Shown here: in pieces, positions 29,370-43,009 of the stretch
Layout of the letters: each line of letters starts with the position of its first letter
Numbering within the stretch: the stretch's first letter is position 1
Assembly (NCBI GenBank): GCA_963573385.1
Contig: CAUYLG010065882.1
Location: forward strand, 62,001 to 126,000
From: Cacajao melanocephalus
Taxonomy: Eukaryota > Chordata > Mammalia > Primates > Pitheciidae
Length of the DNA: 64,000 nt
Reading direction: 5' to 3'
The notes under the pieces: model-generated
What the model saw: only the letters and a program-made list of their open reading frames with translations
Told to the model about the DNA's origin: nothing
Databases searched by the model: none
Position numbers and translations under genes: made by a program

Positions 29370-29880
29370 TAGCTCTGACCATGTCATGAACCCACATCCC
29401 TTTAACCCTACAATGTTCTCCCATAATTGTTACAATAAACATGGTCTTCTATGACCTGGCTCCCCTCTCTTTCTCCAGCCACATTTCACAATGCTCATCC
29501 CTTTGATAACTCCCTGCAGCCAGAGGTCTCTTTCAGTGATTCAGATGAAAAAAGTGATTTCCCAACTCAGGGCTCTCTTGTCAAATGCTTTCTACAGCTG
29601 GACAAGCTTTCCCTTCACTCCCCTGTCTCCCTTGCTATTTAACCTCTAGATCTTAGTTAAATGTTCACTCAAGGACCTCTTCTCTAGAAAGTCAATCTAA
29701 GAATAATCTTCTCTGGAACCCTCCCCTTTTTCTTGCCACCATTTCTAGGTGCATGTTTATTTGTGTTACTGCTTGCTTAATGTCATTCTCCTTTAGATAG
29801 GGAGATGATGTTTATCTTTCTTACCTCTGGAGCCCCAGCTCCAAGCACAGTGCCTGCCTGACAATAAAATTTGAATCTTT
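29370..29880 (+). mobile_element. L2 remnant
   Basis: TTCTATGACCTGGCTCCCCT, AAGGACCTCTTCTCTAGAAA, TAGATAGGGAGATGATGTTT and AGCACAGTGCCTGCCTGACA track the L2 3' region. Confidence 0.75.
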
Positions 29881-31320
29881 TGCAAAGTTACAAATGAAAA
29901 GATGCAAACTTCCACACTGTGAATTCCTTCTAAACATCTTTTGTTAATTTCATTTCAGAAATATTTTGCCATGAAGTAGATAAGTGGGTGGATCTTATCT
30001 CATCATCAGACATCTTATCCAATTAGGAAGGACAAATGATCATCTGTGATCATTTGCAATGGCTTGCCACAATTAAAGAGGAAAGATGCCGTCAAAGTAT
30101 ACCCAAGCTAAGCTGGCAGTTTAGCTCAAAACAACTACAAAGTAGTATGATGCTGGAAATGCACAAGTAGAAAGCTCCAACATGAGAGGAAGTTAATCTT
30201 AACAGGATCGAGATTTGAGGTGGTGTCCTGGGTTGCTCAGCAGGTACAAACTATACAGAACAAGTACAGGAGGTAATTGAGAATAGTGCAGCCTCTTCCA
30301 TTTCCTCTACTCTGAATGTTCCAAGTAAATTTGCCCTTACAATGCTTTTCAAATAGCACAAAAACCCAAGCAGGGAAGACAAATTGTTCTCAGCCAATAG
30401 GAATTTCAGTGTTACCTTGGAGATTCAGATCCTTTGCAATCAAACCCATGTTCCAAAATTCTCCTGCAATCACCCTAAAGTATACAGTACTTAGATCTGA
30501 GAATAAGAGCTTTCAAGGGCATACCCCAGCAAGCCGTTTAAAACAATAACAGAAATTCCTAAATTCATAGAGATAATTGAGACATTAAACACATATGGTA
30601 AATGTCCTTAGAATGATCAGGAAGTCACATGCCCTGGATTTCTAGAATGTTTCTATGTATTTCTGTGAACAGATCCCAATGCGAAGAATTGTTTTTCCTC
30701 ATTTACGTATCATTTGTCATACGCCCACACAAAGCAATAGCAGAAACTGTTCTTTCCCCCAGTGAATTTACCATTTAAAGGGGAAACAAAATACATATAA
30801 TTTCCAACTATTTACCAGCAAGTGAGACTCACAACTGACAAAACAAGTAGGAACAGCACCAGTCGATCCAAACTGCAGCTCCCACTCCCTCCTGCCCTAC
30901 TCTGTCTTCCAGATTTGTAGTGAGCTTTTCTTAACATTCTAATCATTTAACTAAGTTCCAGTTACTTTTTCCAGAACTTTTGGAGAAACAGGAAGCCAGA
31001 CCTTAATTCAATGATTTCTTTTTCATCATAAGTTCATTGCCATGAATTGAAGCCAAAATGAAATACACAAACAAACAAACAAAAATGTAGCCCCTAATTC
31101 CAGGATCCATTTAGATGAGCACATGATTTAAATTTACTGTCAACATAACATGATACATATATTACAGCAGTATAGAACGATATATGCAGGCTACTAAAAG
31201 AAAAAAGAATCACTTTATTAAAAACGTACTGATTTTTACATTGTAACCATCTGGGTGAATTGCTACTCCTGTGCTCCAGCTAAAGCCTCTATTTCATCTA
31301 TAATAGCATGATCCCAGTAA
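29881..31320. other. Intron, unclassified
   Basis: No supported gene or repeat in 1.4 kb except a short ACAA run near 31070. Confidence 0.35.
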
Positions 31321-31324
31321 ACTA

Positions 31325-31470
31325 TAACTGCCTCTATGCCTGTCTGTTTCCTCCCCTGGAGTGTTTACTCCATGACAGCCCTGCCTGTCTTTATCCCCTG
31401 TAGATACCCACTGTCTATCTAGGGGCCTGGAATGCAGCAGGAACTTTAAAATATGTGTTGAACGGATGGC
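31325..31470 (+). mobile_element. L2 3'-end remnant
   Basis: GAGTGTTTACTCCATGACAG, TGCCTGTCTTTATCCCCTGT and ATATGTGTTGAACGGATG match the L2 terminus. Confidence 0.65.
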
Positions 31471-31519
31471 CTCGAAATATGATGCACATGGATTCTCTAG
31501 TGGGTCTTACAAGGCCATG

Positions 31520-31740
31520 AGTTGACTAATCCTTGCCTGTCTTTCCAACTTCATCTTTTGTGCCTCTCCTCCAGGTTCACTGTGTTCCAGCCACCTCTGC
31601 TGTCCTTCTTATTCCTAATTGCCAAGCATGTTCTGATCTCAGACCTTTGTACTTACTCTTCCCTCTGCAGGAAGGGCCTGCAGCAGTGCCTGTCATCGAC
31701 TGATTGCTTAATAAATATTTGTTGAATTGATGAATTAATG
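31520..31740 (+). mobile_element. L2 3'-end remnant
   Basis: CCTTTGTACTTACTCTTCCC and TTGCTTAATAAATATTTGTT followed by GAATTGATGAA are the L2 3' end. A second L2 end adjacent to the preceding one. Confidence 0.72.
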
Positions 31741-32339
31741 AGAAGCCACCAAAAAAAAAATGTTTTGGGAAGGTCCTTTGTAGCCTGCATCTCTTCCATC
31801 TCTGACTTCTACAGCAAATTTATTTATAAAAGCTAGGATAAAAATATGTGAACAATTTAAAAATAATAAAAAGAACAAAAATTAGAATGGATCAAACACA
31901 AAACCAACTTGGATTAAAATCATTTTCCCTGCTCCTTTGTTCCCCCAAGCCCCTATAGTTTTGCTGAGCCAAGTTACACATGTAAAATTCTGAGCACATC
32001 ACAAATATCCTTCCAGCTCCTGCTTGCGCCAGAGAGCTTCTGTTCCAATTGATCAATTATACCCTCTAAAAATATGCCCAATCATCTGGATATAAATGTG
32101 ATATTCTATTGATAGGAAAGATCCCACTGAATTTACCAAAGCCTGTCCGAATTTTGCTATAATTATGGTTCTTTAAAAGAAGCCAAGCTGTTTAGGTGGG
32201 AAATTTAGCATCATATATCAAATTCCTTGAAAAGTGCATTGTCCTTGCCTGGAAGATTGTATTTGCATGCATTGCTCTCAAGAAAATATTCAGTCATATT
32301 TGAAAAGATATGTCCAAAGATATGGTATGCTCTATATCA
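31741..32339. other. Intron block with octamer-like motif, no repeat seen
   Basis: Unique-looking. Contains ATTTGCAT at 32261-32268. No coding potential. Confidence 0.4.
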
Positions 32340-32700
32340 TAGTGTTGTTTCTCTCAAAATAAGTTAGAAACAACATAAATATCTGATAAGAATATTGTGT
32401 ATCTAAATTAACAATGCACTTACAACTATAAAATACTCTGTAATAATGTTGTGATAATATGCCTATTGACATAGAAAAAGTCAAAATTTACAAAATTATA
32501 TTTTTGTAAAGTATGTGTCTATTATGCACATATACATAAGTGTATAGAAAAGTATCTTGATGGATTGAAAAATCTGTCTATGACTTGGAAAGGGAGGTGA
32601 GAGTGGATATTCTTCATGTATTTTTTGCATATGTAATATATTACTATCTGCATATGATAGTATGGCTTTACTTTTAAAATAAGCAACTATAATATGAAAT
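32340..32700 (+). mobile_element. Old L1 (L1M-type) 3'UTR remnant (probable)
   Basis: TTAGAAACAACATAAATATC near the start and a 3' part with TTTTTTGCATATGTAATATA resemble the 3' region of old L1M subfamilies. Highly diverged. Confidence 0.45.
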
Positions 32701-33934
32701 TGGGGAGGAGATAAAATAGAATATGTCCCTTCAGTTTACATAATGCATTCCTAATGGGGGAAGTATTTTCCCCAGTAGGGTGGAATTTTGTTCTTGGGAA
32801 AGGGGCAAAATATCTCATTCTTTTCACTTGTAAAGCACAGATATATATATAGCACATGAACAGATATACTGTATATCTAGAGTAAATTTTTATGATAGAG
32901 TAACTAGAAAAAATATACCTTATAAAACCCCTTATGGGAGTATAATGAAAAAAATAGGAAGCTCCACTTCAAGTCAAATATTTTAATATTATGTTTGTGT
33001 ATTTTTTAGAGCTTATAAAGTTCCTTCCATTACTTGCTGCATAATTACGCCTCCTCACTTCCAGTAGAAGCAGGTTTAAATCCAACCACAGGCCCGGAGG
33101 AAAGGGCCCTACAAAAATTCATGAGGAGCTTCTGAAAAGAAGTAAAGGAATGAGGTTACTGGATAACTAAAGGCAAAAATCTTCAGCTTAAGAGAGAGTT
33201 AACTCCAACATCCGGGTAAGCCACTTCAGTCATCTTAGAAGAGATCCTCAGAAATATTTCTGCTTTTTCTAATTGAGGTCAGACAATGGGAAGCTTCCCC
33301 TAATCCCCAGACATAGCACTTTTTTTTTTTTTTTTGGCATTTGTACAATGCCTTCATTTAAGACCTTCCTTAAAAGCATCGTCTCTGTGATAAATGAGCG
33401 ATGGAGTTGGCAAGCCTTTTCTCTACTGACACTCATATTTCAGAAAGTCAGGATTATGATTAGAGAAGCACAATATCAAAGACAAGGCTAAAATCAGTCC
33501 CTAGAGCAAGAGCAGCTGAAATTAGAATTATCACCAGCATTTCCTCCCAGGAACAATTTCAAATCCATCAAAAGGACAGAAGGGGATAATTCTAAAACAT
33601 ACGGAGAGGAAGAGAGAGAGAAAAAAAGACAGCCTCCATCTCCAGTATAATAAAAACAATTTCTCCAGGTTGTCATAAAATATCCTCAAGGGGTGACTAA
33701 AACTCCAGTTACCAAAAGTAAACAAACTGGAGCTTTCTGGTAACATGTCACAGAGTACTCAGCCCCCAGATGTATGGAGTTCTTGGTCAAAAGCCAAGTT
33801 GCATTGCAATGATAAGAAAACGGGTTTGTTTTTCTTGCCCAGTACCAGAAATCAGATTAATCCCATTAAAGAATGGCTCTGTCTGGTGATGCCTCTCATA
33901 ATAGAGGAAGCTACAGCCATAAATTTAAAGAGAA
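32701..33934. other. Intron, unclassified
   Basis: No supported gene. A T17 run lies at about 33321-33337. Confidence 0.35.
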
Positions 33935-34470
33935 GCTATGGAAGACAGAACAATGGCACCCCTCAAAACATCCATGGCCTAAAACCTGCAGCCTGTAACT
34001 ACATTACAAAGTAAAGGAGACTCAACACATGTGATTATGGTGAAGGACTTTGTGATGGGGATATTAGTCTGGATTATCCAGGTGCATCCAATCTAATCAC
34101 AGTAATCTTTAAAACAGGGAATCTGTTCCCTGGCTGTTATTGGAGAAAGAGGACAATGGAAGCCAACTCAGCAAGATGTGACCTGAGAACTTGACCAGTT
34201 ACTGCTGGACTTTAAAGATGAAAGAAGGGGGTCATAAACCCATAAGAAATGCTATCATTTGCTATCCACAAGGAGTGTATTCAGCTAAAGAAGCTGGAAA
34301 AATGGAAAAAGGATTTCCCCTAAAGCCTCTAAAAGTGAATCTAGACACACTGACACCTTGATTTTAGCTCAGTGAGACTCATGTTAGACAGAATTATTAG
34401 ATAATACAGGTATTATTTTCAGCCACTAAGTTTGTGACATACATACTTATATATAGCAGAAATTAATATG
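33935..34470 (+). mobile_element. LTR-like (MLT/MaLR-type) remnant
   Basis: GAACAATGGCACCCCTCAAA, ATTAGTCTGGATTATCCAGG, GACACCTTGATTTTAGCTCA and CAGCCACTAAGTTTGTGACA match a common ancient LTR. Exact family not resolved. Confidence 0.6.
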
Positions 34471-35025
34471 AAGCTAAGGTTGGAAATCTCAAATGTTCAC
34501 CTTATTACATCCATTGCTAGTTCTTCATAACCCAAAACACCTTGAATGTTGGTTGACAGATCCAGCCCTCCTTCACAGCCAGACCCCTCCCTAGAGGGTC
34601 ATATCATGGGACTAAACCAATCAATTCCCAAAGCAGTACAGAGGCAGGGTAGAAAAAGGAAAAACAGAGAAAGGGAGAAATATTTCTGAGGATCCGTGTT
34701 CATTTTTTCCTGAATCTTTCAAATTTGTACTCTAATGCATTAGGCAACATTATTCAACTTTACTTGCTCAATTGTAGCTTTGTTAGAAACATAAAGGCCC
34801 TCCAAACAAAGTGATTCCACCTAATTTTAAAATAACTGGGCACACTGCAGACCCTGGCAATCAGCCTAGTCTATTCTACTTAGCCCTCTTTGTATTAACC
34901 TGACAACTTAAACATGATAAATGAATGCCAGGAAGAAAACTGAAATAAAATAAAAGGGAAAAGCTTAACAGATTCTTTTGGTATTTTGACCCTGATTAGA
35001 ATGACATATTTTATTATACATACAT
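34471..35025. other. Intron, unclassified
   Basis: No supported gene or repeat. Confidence 0.35.
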
Positions 35026-35029
35026 GGTT

Positions 35030-35370
35030 GTTTTATTCTCAATTATTGAGAAAGATTCTCCCTGACCAACTATTTAGTGTTCCTTCCCTTATGCAGTTGT
35101 ATTTCCCTATTTCCATTTATTCATAATATAGCAATCTCTGAAATTATATTTATGTTTTGGCTCACATATCTATTTTCTCCACTAAAATATAAGCTCCATT
35201 CTTGCCTGGTAGTCCTGGAAAAACATACATACAAACATACATCCATAAAAAATAAAATATAAGCTTCATGGAATTGGAGACATTTTGGAGATCTTATTCA
35301 TGCCATATCTTCATTGTGTAAAATAATGCTTGACACATAGTAGGCAAGCATTAAATAATTTTCAAAAGGA
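35030..35370 (+). mobile_element. L2 3'-end remnant
   Basis: CTCCACTAAAATATAAGCTC, then a short ACATACATACAAACATACAT insert, then TGCTTGACACATAGTAGGCA. Ordered L2 terminus. Confidence 0.65.
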
Positions 35371-35791
35371 TGGATAGATAGATAGATGAATGGAAAGAAC
35401 AGAAAGAAGATATTCAATGTCCAGAGGTAAAGAAAACTTTTTAAAATGACAAGATTTTGTAATTTGGTGGCTATTAAGTAGACAGATGAAGAAAACAAGC
35501 ATTCCAGGTAATATTACCCATGTAGATAATAATACTTGCTTTGATCAATGAAATTAGAGCAGAGCTAATCTGTTCTATATCTAAGAAAAGAATTTAGATA
35601 TGTATGTTTTGCTTTGGCCTCTTTCAATCACACTTATGAGAAAAGTATGCCCCAAGTGCTGTTGCTACTTAGTCTAGGCCTCAGAAAGAGACATCTGAAA
35701 TAAACCTGAACATGACCAATGTTCTGAAGTTGAGCACAGCCAAAGATATTGACATGAACTAGCCATTATATTCTTCTAACTGTTATGCATA

Positions 35792-35815
35792 ATTATAACA
35801 GTACACTGTTATAAT
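35792..35815. repeat. Inverted repeat, 11-bp arms, 2-nt loop
   Basis: ATTATAACAGT, AC, ACTGTTATAAT. Perfect arms; AT-rich. Confidence 0.9.
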
Positions 35816-35989
35816 CATTAGTGTCACTTATACAGCCAGTCAATGGGGAGGTATGCTGCAGGAAAGCTTGATCATGAAATGTAGCAGAGAACGGTTAACA
35901 ATTCATTAAAATTCACGCTTCCTCTCCCATAGTGTAGAGCTGTTCCTAGGAAGTAGCTGCCAATCAGAGACTGTACAGACTGTTACACC

Positions 35990-36320
35990 CAGGGGGAGCA
36001 ATTGGAATATTGCTGATCAATGGAATATTATCCGAAGTGATGTGTGTCACTTGAAGTAACCAAGTTGGTCAAAATAATCAAAAATCCATCCCTTTCACTT
36101 TATCCAGGTGGACACTGATGATTGAGGAGCTCAAGGAACAGCAGAGCCATAACATTGAAGAAGTCTAGATGCCTAAATTGCCACCTGGGGGAATACAACT
36201 CCAGACCCAAAACACCCACATTTGGACTATTATGTGAACAATAATGAAATTTGTATTTTGTTAAGCCAGTAAAATTTAGTTTGTAACAGCTAGTAATAAC
36301 CCATGTCATATGTTTCACAT
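35990..36320 (+). mobile_element. LTR-like ancient repeat (probable)
   Basis: GTGATGTGTGTCACTTGAAG and TTTGTATTTTGTTAAGCCAG, GTTTGTAACAGCTAGTAATA resemble the end of a common old LTR. Weak. Confidence 0.4.
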
Positions 36321-37645
36321 GTAATAAAATTATATGTATTAGTGATTAAAATATACACACAGTATTATTTCAGAATCAGAAAATGTTTATGTCTACTTAT
36401 GAGAATGCTGCTGAGAAGAGATAGTTTGAAGAGAAAGCAAGCTTTCCAATATGGTGACATTTTCCATTCATTCCTATAAACAAATGGAACAGCGAGTCAG
36501 ATGTTCTAGCTGATGAGGCTCCATTCGTGAAAAGATTCCTGCCCTCATAGAGTATGTATATTAGAAGGACTTAGACAATAAAAAACCATAATACATAAGT
36601 CCATTGTATGATACATTAGAAGGTAATGCCTCTTATAGAAACAACAGAGCAGGGTAAGAACTGGTGGGGTGTAGTATCAGGATCTGTAGGGGTGCAGGGG
36701 AGCACAACTTAACTAATACTTAGATGGTCACTCCCCAAAAGGAATGGAAGTGAAGCAAGAGAGGAGCATCTCCAACAGTTTCTTCCATCTAGACTCCTCT
36801 CCAGCTCCCAAGTTGATTCTGAAAACTGTAGGACTCCTATTGCCCTCATCTCAGCTCTAAAAGAGTTGGACTGTTGTTTTTACTGGGCAGAGGAAGAGGA
36901 GAGAGCTAATCAGGTCTAGACAGGTTGATAAGGCAGTGATACGTCTTCAGAAAAGCCTACTCTGGCATTGGTTGGCCAGATCTGTTAGTTGCACATTTAT
37001 CATTGATAACTAGATGGATGGATCACATGTCTGGAGGTGCTGGTGACCTCTAAAAATCAAATATGTTATTGATTTTCTGCTCTGTTGTTTCTATAAGCAG
37101 TCATTACCTTGTAACATATTAACCTGAGACTACCACTAAGAGATTTTAACAACATAGAATCTTTGGTTGTGATGGCAACTCTAAAAAGACCAGTCTTAGG
37201 AGAGGGAAAAGAGGGTTGTTTATTGATTATCCAAATTTGACCCTACCTATATGTAATTTGAAAAAGAGAACAAAGATGAAATAAAATAAAAACCCAACTC
37301 AGGTGCACAGAATATGTTTTTAAAACATAAAAAAACAAAATACTTGTTTTTCCCCTCCCACCCCAGCCAATATTTATTTTGGCTGCTCACACCTCCTTCC
37401 AAATGGTTGATCAAAACCCAAATCCTTCTGGAAAAAAGCTTGAATATGATTATTTAAGTCTCAGAATTATTTTCTGAAAATCATTCCAAAAGTATTAGCA
37501 CATTTTGTATCGATAACAAAGATGAAAGAATGTGATGAAAAACTGGAAAATGCTTGCAGTGCCTGTATTCTGCTATAATATTGCATTTAGGAAGCTATGA
37601 TTATTTCACAAATGCTGCTCAAAATTTCAATGATCTTTTCATTAG
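36321..37645. other. Intron, mostly unclassified
   Basis: No gene. About 36535-36620 may hold a small L2-like fragment (CTGCCCTCATAGAGTATGTA). Confidence 0.35.
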
Positions 37646-37649
37646 CTGT

Positions 37650-37954
37650 TTTTTATTTATAAAATAAATTTCATTGTGTATTTTTAATATATATATTGTA
37701 AAATGGTTTTATAGTGGAACATACTAACATATCTATCATCTCACATTGTTACACATTTCAACCCCTGCAGCAAGAGCAGCTATAATCTACTTATTTAAAA
37801 AAATTCCTGAATATAATACACTATTATTATCTGTAGTCTTCATGGTGTGCATTAGATAATATCCTTTGACCCACATCATCTCTCCCTTTCCCCCGCAACT
37901 CCCCACAATACCAACTCTGGTAACCACTGTTTTATTCTCCATATAAGATAAATG
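37650..37954 (-). mobile_element. L1 3'UTR fragment, reverse orientation
   Basis: AACATATCTATCATCTCACA, ATCTCTCCCTTTCCCCC and CTGGTAACCACTGTTTTATT match the reverse complement of an L1MA/L1P 3'UTR. Cut by the next Alu. Confidence 0.72.
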
Positions 37955-38155
37955 CGGGTGGGGCACAGTGGCTCACACCTGTAATGCCAGGCGTGGTGGT
38001 GCACATCTGTAATCTCAGCTACTCAGTAGGCTGAGGGAGAATAATCGCTTGAACCCAGGAGGCAGAGGTTGCAGTGAGCCAAGATTGCACCACTGCACTC
38101 CAGCCTGGGTGACAGAGCGAGACTCAGTCTCAAAAAACAAAACAAAACAAAAAAC
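37955..38155 (+). mobile_element. Internally deleted Alu, sense
   Basis: Left arm stops after CTGTAATGCCAG and jumps to GCGTGGTGGTGCACATCTGT of the right arm. About 100 bp shorter than a full Alu. CAAAACAAAACAAAA tail. Confidence 0.93.
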
Positions 38156-38156
38156 T

Positions 38157-38437
38157 TATTTCTCACAATTCTGGAAGGTGGAGGCCTGAGGTCAGGGTTC
38201 CAGCATGGTTAGCTCTGGTCAGGGCCTCTTCCTGCTTTGTATCCTCACATGGCAGAAAGCAGAGAGAGAGAGAAAACTCTCCCTTCTTATAAGGGCACCA
38301 ATCCCATTTATGAGTGCTCTATCCTCATGGTCAGATTACCTCCCAAAGGCCCAACTCCCAAAGTCATTACATTGTGGATGAGGAATTCATCATCTAAATC
38401 TGGGGGGGGACATGACCACTCAGTCCATCACAGGATG
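38157..38437 (-). mobile_element. MLT1-type MaLR LTR, reverse orientation
   Basis: TTCTCACAATTCTGGAAGGT, TATAAGGGCACCAATCCCAT, TTACCTCCCAAAGGCCCAAC and CTCAGTCCATCACAGG are the MLT1 reverse complement. Confidence 0.85.
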
Positions 38438-38599
38438 GTAGTCTCTTCATGAAGTCACTATTCCTGGGTTACCTCTGTGTCCTCTTTTTGCTTCTTCAGT
38501 CCTTCCATATCTGTTGACTTCATTCATTATACGAAATTCTATGTGTTCAAGTGGCAAGTATCTTGTATGGTTTTTATATTTATAACTGGACATAGTCTA

Positions 38600-39002
<403 letters not shown>

Positions 39003-39540
39003 AAGCAATTAATGCCCACATAATGGAAGAAAGATATTTCAACTACTGTGTACATTCCTCAACCTTTCAAATAAAATGTTTCAGGCCAAGACCAGTGTCT
39101 AATACCTTTTTTATCAATCTCCTAGGCCTTAATATACTGGCTTGTACAAAATAAATTTTGATGGCTTGATCTATTCTTAGAAAAGAACAAAAACATCTAC
39201 AAAGGGTAGATATTACATACAGTGTCACTTTTCTATTGTCCACATTCTTTCTCCCAGAGCTATACATTTATAAATGACCTCACCAATCTGTCTGCCTCTT
39301 GTGTGCAATGGAGAGCAGCTGAATAATATTACACAAAATTACAGTAATAGAAGACTCAGGCCATTATCCATTATAAATATGAATACAGTCCATGTAGGCA
39401 CGCAGCATTGGCCCAAAATATTATTATGATTTTCTAATTCCCCTGACAGTCTTACTATTCGTATTTCTTTCCTAATTCACATGTAACAGATAATAATGCT
39501 TTGTTATAGAAAATGGAAGAAACCTGTGATAGTTACTTTA
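39003..39540. other. Intron, unclassified
   Basis: No supported gene or repeat. Confidence 0.35.
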
Positions 39541-39544
39541 GTGA

Positions 39545-39985
39545 CCTTTAGTGAATTTCACCTTCTGGTATCTTAGTACAGTCTCTTCCATGTCCACTCT
39601 GGCTTTGGCCATACGACTTGCTTGGCCAGTGGGAAATTATCAAAGATGAAACAAACCAAGGCATGGTAAATACTTGCATATCAGGTGTCCCCTTGGAAAT
39701 AGTTGCTCTTGGAAGCTAGTTGCCACGCCGTAAAGACAGGGTATTGAATCCCATGGGACTACATGAAGCAAGATGCTAGAAGTTGAAAGACCTCTTCGGG
39801 TCAAACTTCCAGTTGAATGCAGTAGCATGAGAGCCCTCAGCTACACCACACGGAGCAGAACTTCCCAGCTGAATTGCGGCAAACCCCAAGGCAGTGAGAA
39901 ATAATAATTCATTGTTAAGACACAAAGTTACGGGGTGGTTTGGGACATAGCAATAGATAACTAGAACATCATTAGAGAAAATTTC
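39545..39985 (+). mobile_element. LTR-like ancient repeat
   Basis: GGCCATACGACTTGCTTGGC, GCAGAACTTCCCAGCTGAAT and CAAAGTTACGGGGTGGTTTG, ATAGCAATAGATAACTAGAA follow a common old human LTR-type repeat. Family not resolved. Confidence 0.6.
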
Positions 39986-40236
39986 CTCTTATTTTATCAC
40001 CCAATAAAAATCAAACCAAAATTTACAGCCAGTTCATTTTACCTTCTTTGGCTACACTGGAAAAAGTTCCAGTCTCATCAAAGGCCCTGATGAGCTTTAT
40101 TTCTTATTCTTTGCCAGCTTGTCAAGGGATTTCTTCCTTTAGTTATCTCCTCTCTCACCTTCATCAGTGTTCCTCTCTTCTCTGGATCTTTCTCATCACC
40201 ATTCTAACATGGTCTCATCCCTCCCATAATTCACAC

Positions 40237-40312
40237 AATAATATATATATTATATATATATATACATATATATATATACACACACATACACACATATATA
40301 TATATACACACA
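40237..40312. repeat. (TA)n/(CA)n compound microsatellite
   Basis: ATATAT blocks interrupted by ACACAC blocks over about 76 bp. Confidence 0.97.
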
Positions 40313-41203
<891 letters not shown>

Positions 41204-41504
41204 CCACATGGATTTTTTTCTAGACCCACTGATCTACTGTTTTCTCTCCTAAGGTGATTTTGTCTAACTCGATGGCTAAATGTCATCTTTATTCTAATGA
41301 CAATCAAAGTTTTGTCTCTAGTCCTTCAGAGAAGTATATCAAATTGTTTACTTCTCATTTCCATTTTAATATAAAACAACCATCTCAAGCACAGCCTTCT
41401 GAAACTCAGCACTTCACACTGATCTTTCCCATCTCAGCAATGACTCCATCAAGTAGTCATTTGTTCAATCTAGAATCATAGGAGCTTTGCTTGACACACT
41501 TAGG

Positions 41505-41690
41505 CTTTCAAAAAGCATTTAATTGAGCACTTACTAGGACCAAACACTATATTCAATTAAAATAATGTTTGTTCTAGGGGAGCTCACTATTTAGAGTTGA
41601 AAATAGTTATGTAGATGGTTAATTACAATACAAATTTAAAAATGTTAAGTAGAGAGAAGATAAAGCACATCTATAAACTGGGAAATAGGA
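41505..41690 (-). mobile_element. L2 3'-end remnant
   Basis: TTAATTGAGCACTTACTAGG, CAAACACTATATTCAATTAA and GTTCTAGGGGAGCTCACTAT fit the L2 terminus in reverse. Confidence 0.55.
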
Positions 41691-41742
41691 TTTGTGTCTC
41701 ATTCTTGAACGTAGAGAAAACTACTTCAAATAGCTGTATTCT

Positions 41743-42030
41743 GGCTGGTCATGGTGGCTCATGTCTGTAATCCCAACACTTTGGGAGGTCAAAGTGGGTA
41801 GACCACCTGAGGCCAGGAGTTTGAGACCAGTCTGGCCAACATGACAAAACCCCATCTCTACTAAAAAATACAAAAATTAGCCACTGTGGTGGCCCATGCC
41901 TGTAGTCCCAGCTACTTGGGGGGCTGAGGCAGGAGGATCACCTTACCCAGGAGGTAGAGGTTACAGTGAGCTGAGATCACACCAATGCACTCCAGCCTGG
42001 GCAATAAGCAAGACCCTGCCTCAAAAAAAA
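41743..42030 (+). mobile_element. Alu SINE, sense, with target-site duplication
   Basis: GGCTGGTCATGGTGGCTCAT to CTGCCTCAAAAAAAA. Flanks AGCTGTATTCT (41732-41742) and AGTTGCATTCT (42031-42041), two mismatches. Confidence 0.95.
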
Positions 42031-42041
42031 AGTTGCATTCT

Positions 42042-43005
42042 GAGAAATTTTTCTTTTATTATAAAAACCACTTAGTGCCTCTTTTTATCAGATTACTTCC
42101 AGATAACCAAACAAGTTGGCTCAAACTTGTCCCTTAGAATGAAAAGTTATCAGGTTTGAAATAAATGTTTTCAGAAGCATTTCCCAATGTAGAAAATTTC
42201 CTTGTCAGGTTGTGGATTCTTGTGGTATCACTGGTTTATTTCCTTCCTTATGAGATGCCTTCAAGTTATTTTCCCCTCAATGTTTCTAAAGAGTATGGCT
42301 ATAAAACCTACTTTTACTTACTTCTCTCTGCATTCTTTGTTTGCTCCCGCCTAGCATAATTTTAGAGTTTCAGGACACTTGACATCCCCAGTAAACCTCC
42401 AACTCTCCAGAGACACATGGCATTATGTAATTGAATAGTGGGGTACATTGCCTAACACACAGACATTCTCATTCTAAGTACTTACATTTGGTTACAATTT
42501 GAGTATTAATGAAAGTATATGCACATTTTCACATGTCATGTTTCACTCGGGGGTGCTAGAAGATTAAGGCTCAGAAAGAACTTTGCATATCTAGTATGAT
42601 GACCTCTGGAACTCTTGACCACAAGAGTTAAGGGAAAATAATTATGCTTCATATTTTTAAAGTATTAATAAAATGTGGCTTTTATTGTGCCCATAGGAGT
42701 GGGAAATGCCACAAATAATGTTAAATATTTTTTCCAGATAAAAATTATCTGCAGATAATATCTCCCAGTTCAAAAAAATACTCCAGTGAGCTGAGTAATT
42801 GCTGGTAACATGTCTAAGTTGGTATATAACGGTAAAAAGTAGTTTGTAAGAATAAGCTATTATTAGATAATGTATCTCTAATTAGTAGACTTAACATTAG
42901 CTCTTGCATCTTTCTTTCGTAATAAGCAAGGGTCACCTGCAATTTAATGTAGTGAGTTTCAGGAAATATAGTAGGAATATAAAGAAGAGGAAGACCTTCA
43001 GTAAT
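42042..43005. other. Intron, unclassified
   Basis: No supported gene or repeat. Confidence 0.35.
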
Positions 43006-43009
43006 ACAC

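Noticed and set aside
24060..31740. Pyrimidine-rich segments with AATAAA-like ends resembling 3' UTRs
   Set aside because: They match the L2 3' terminus order, so the poly(A)-like signals belong to old LINEs rather than genes.
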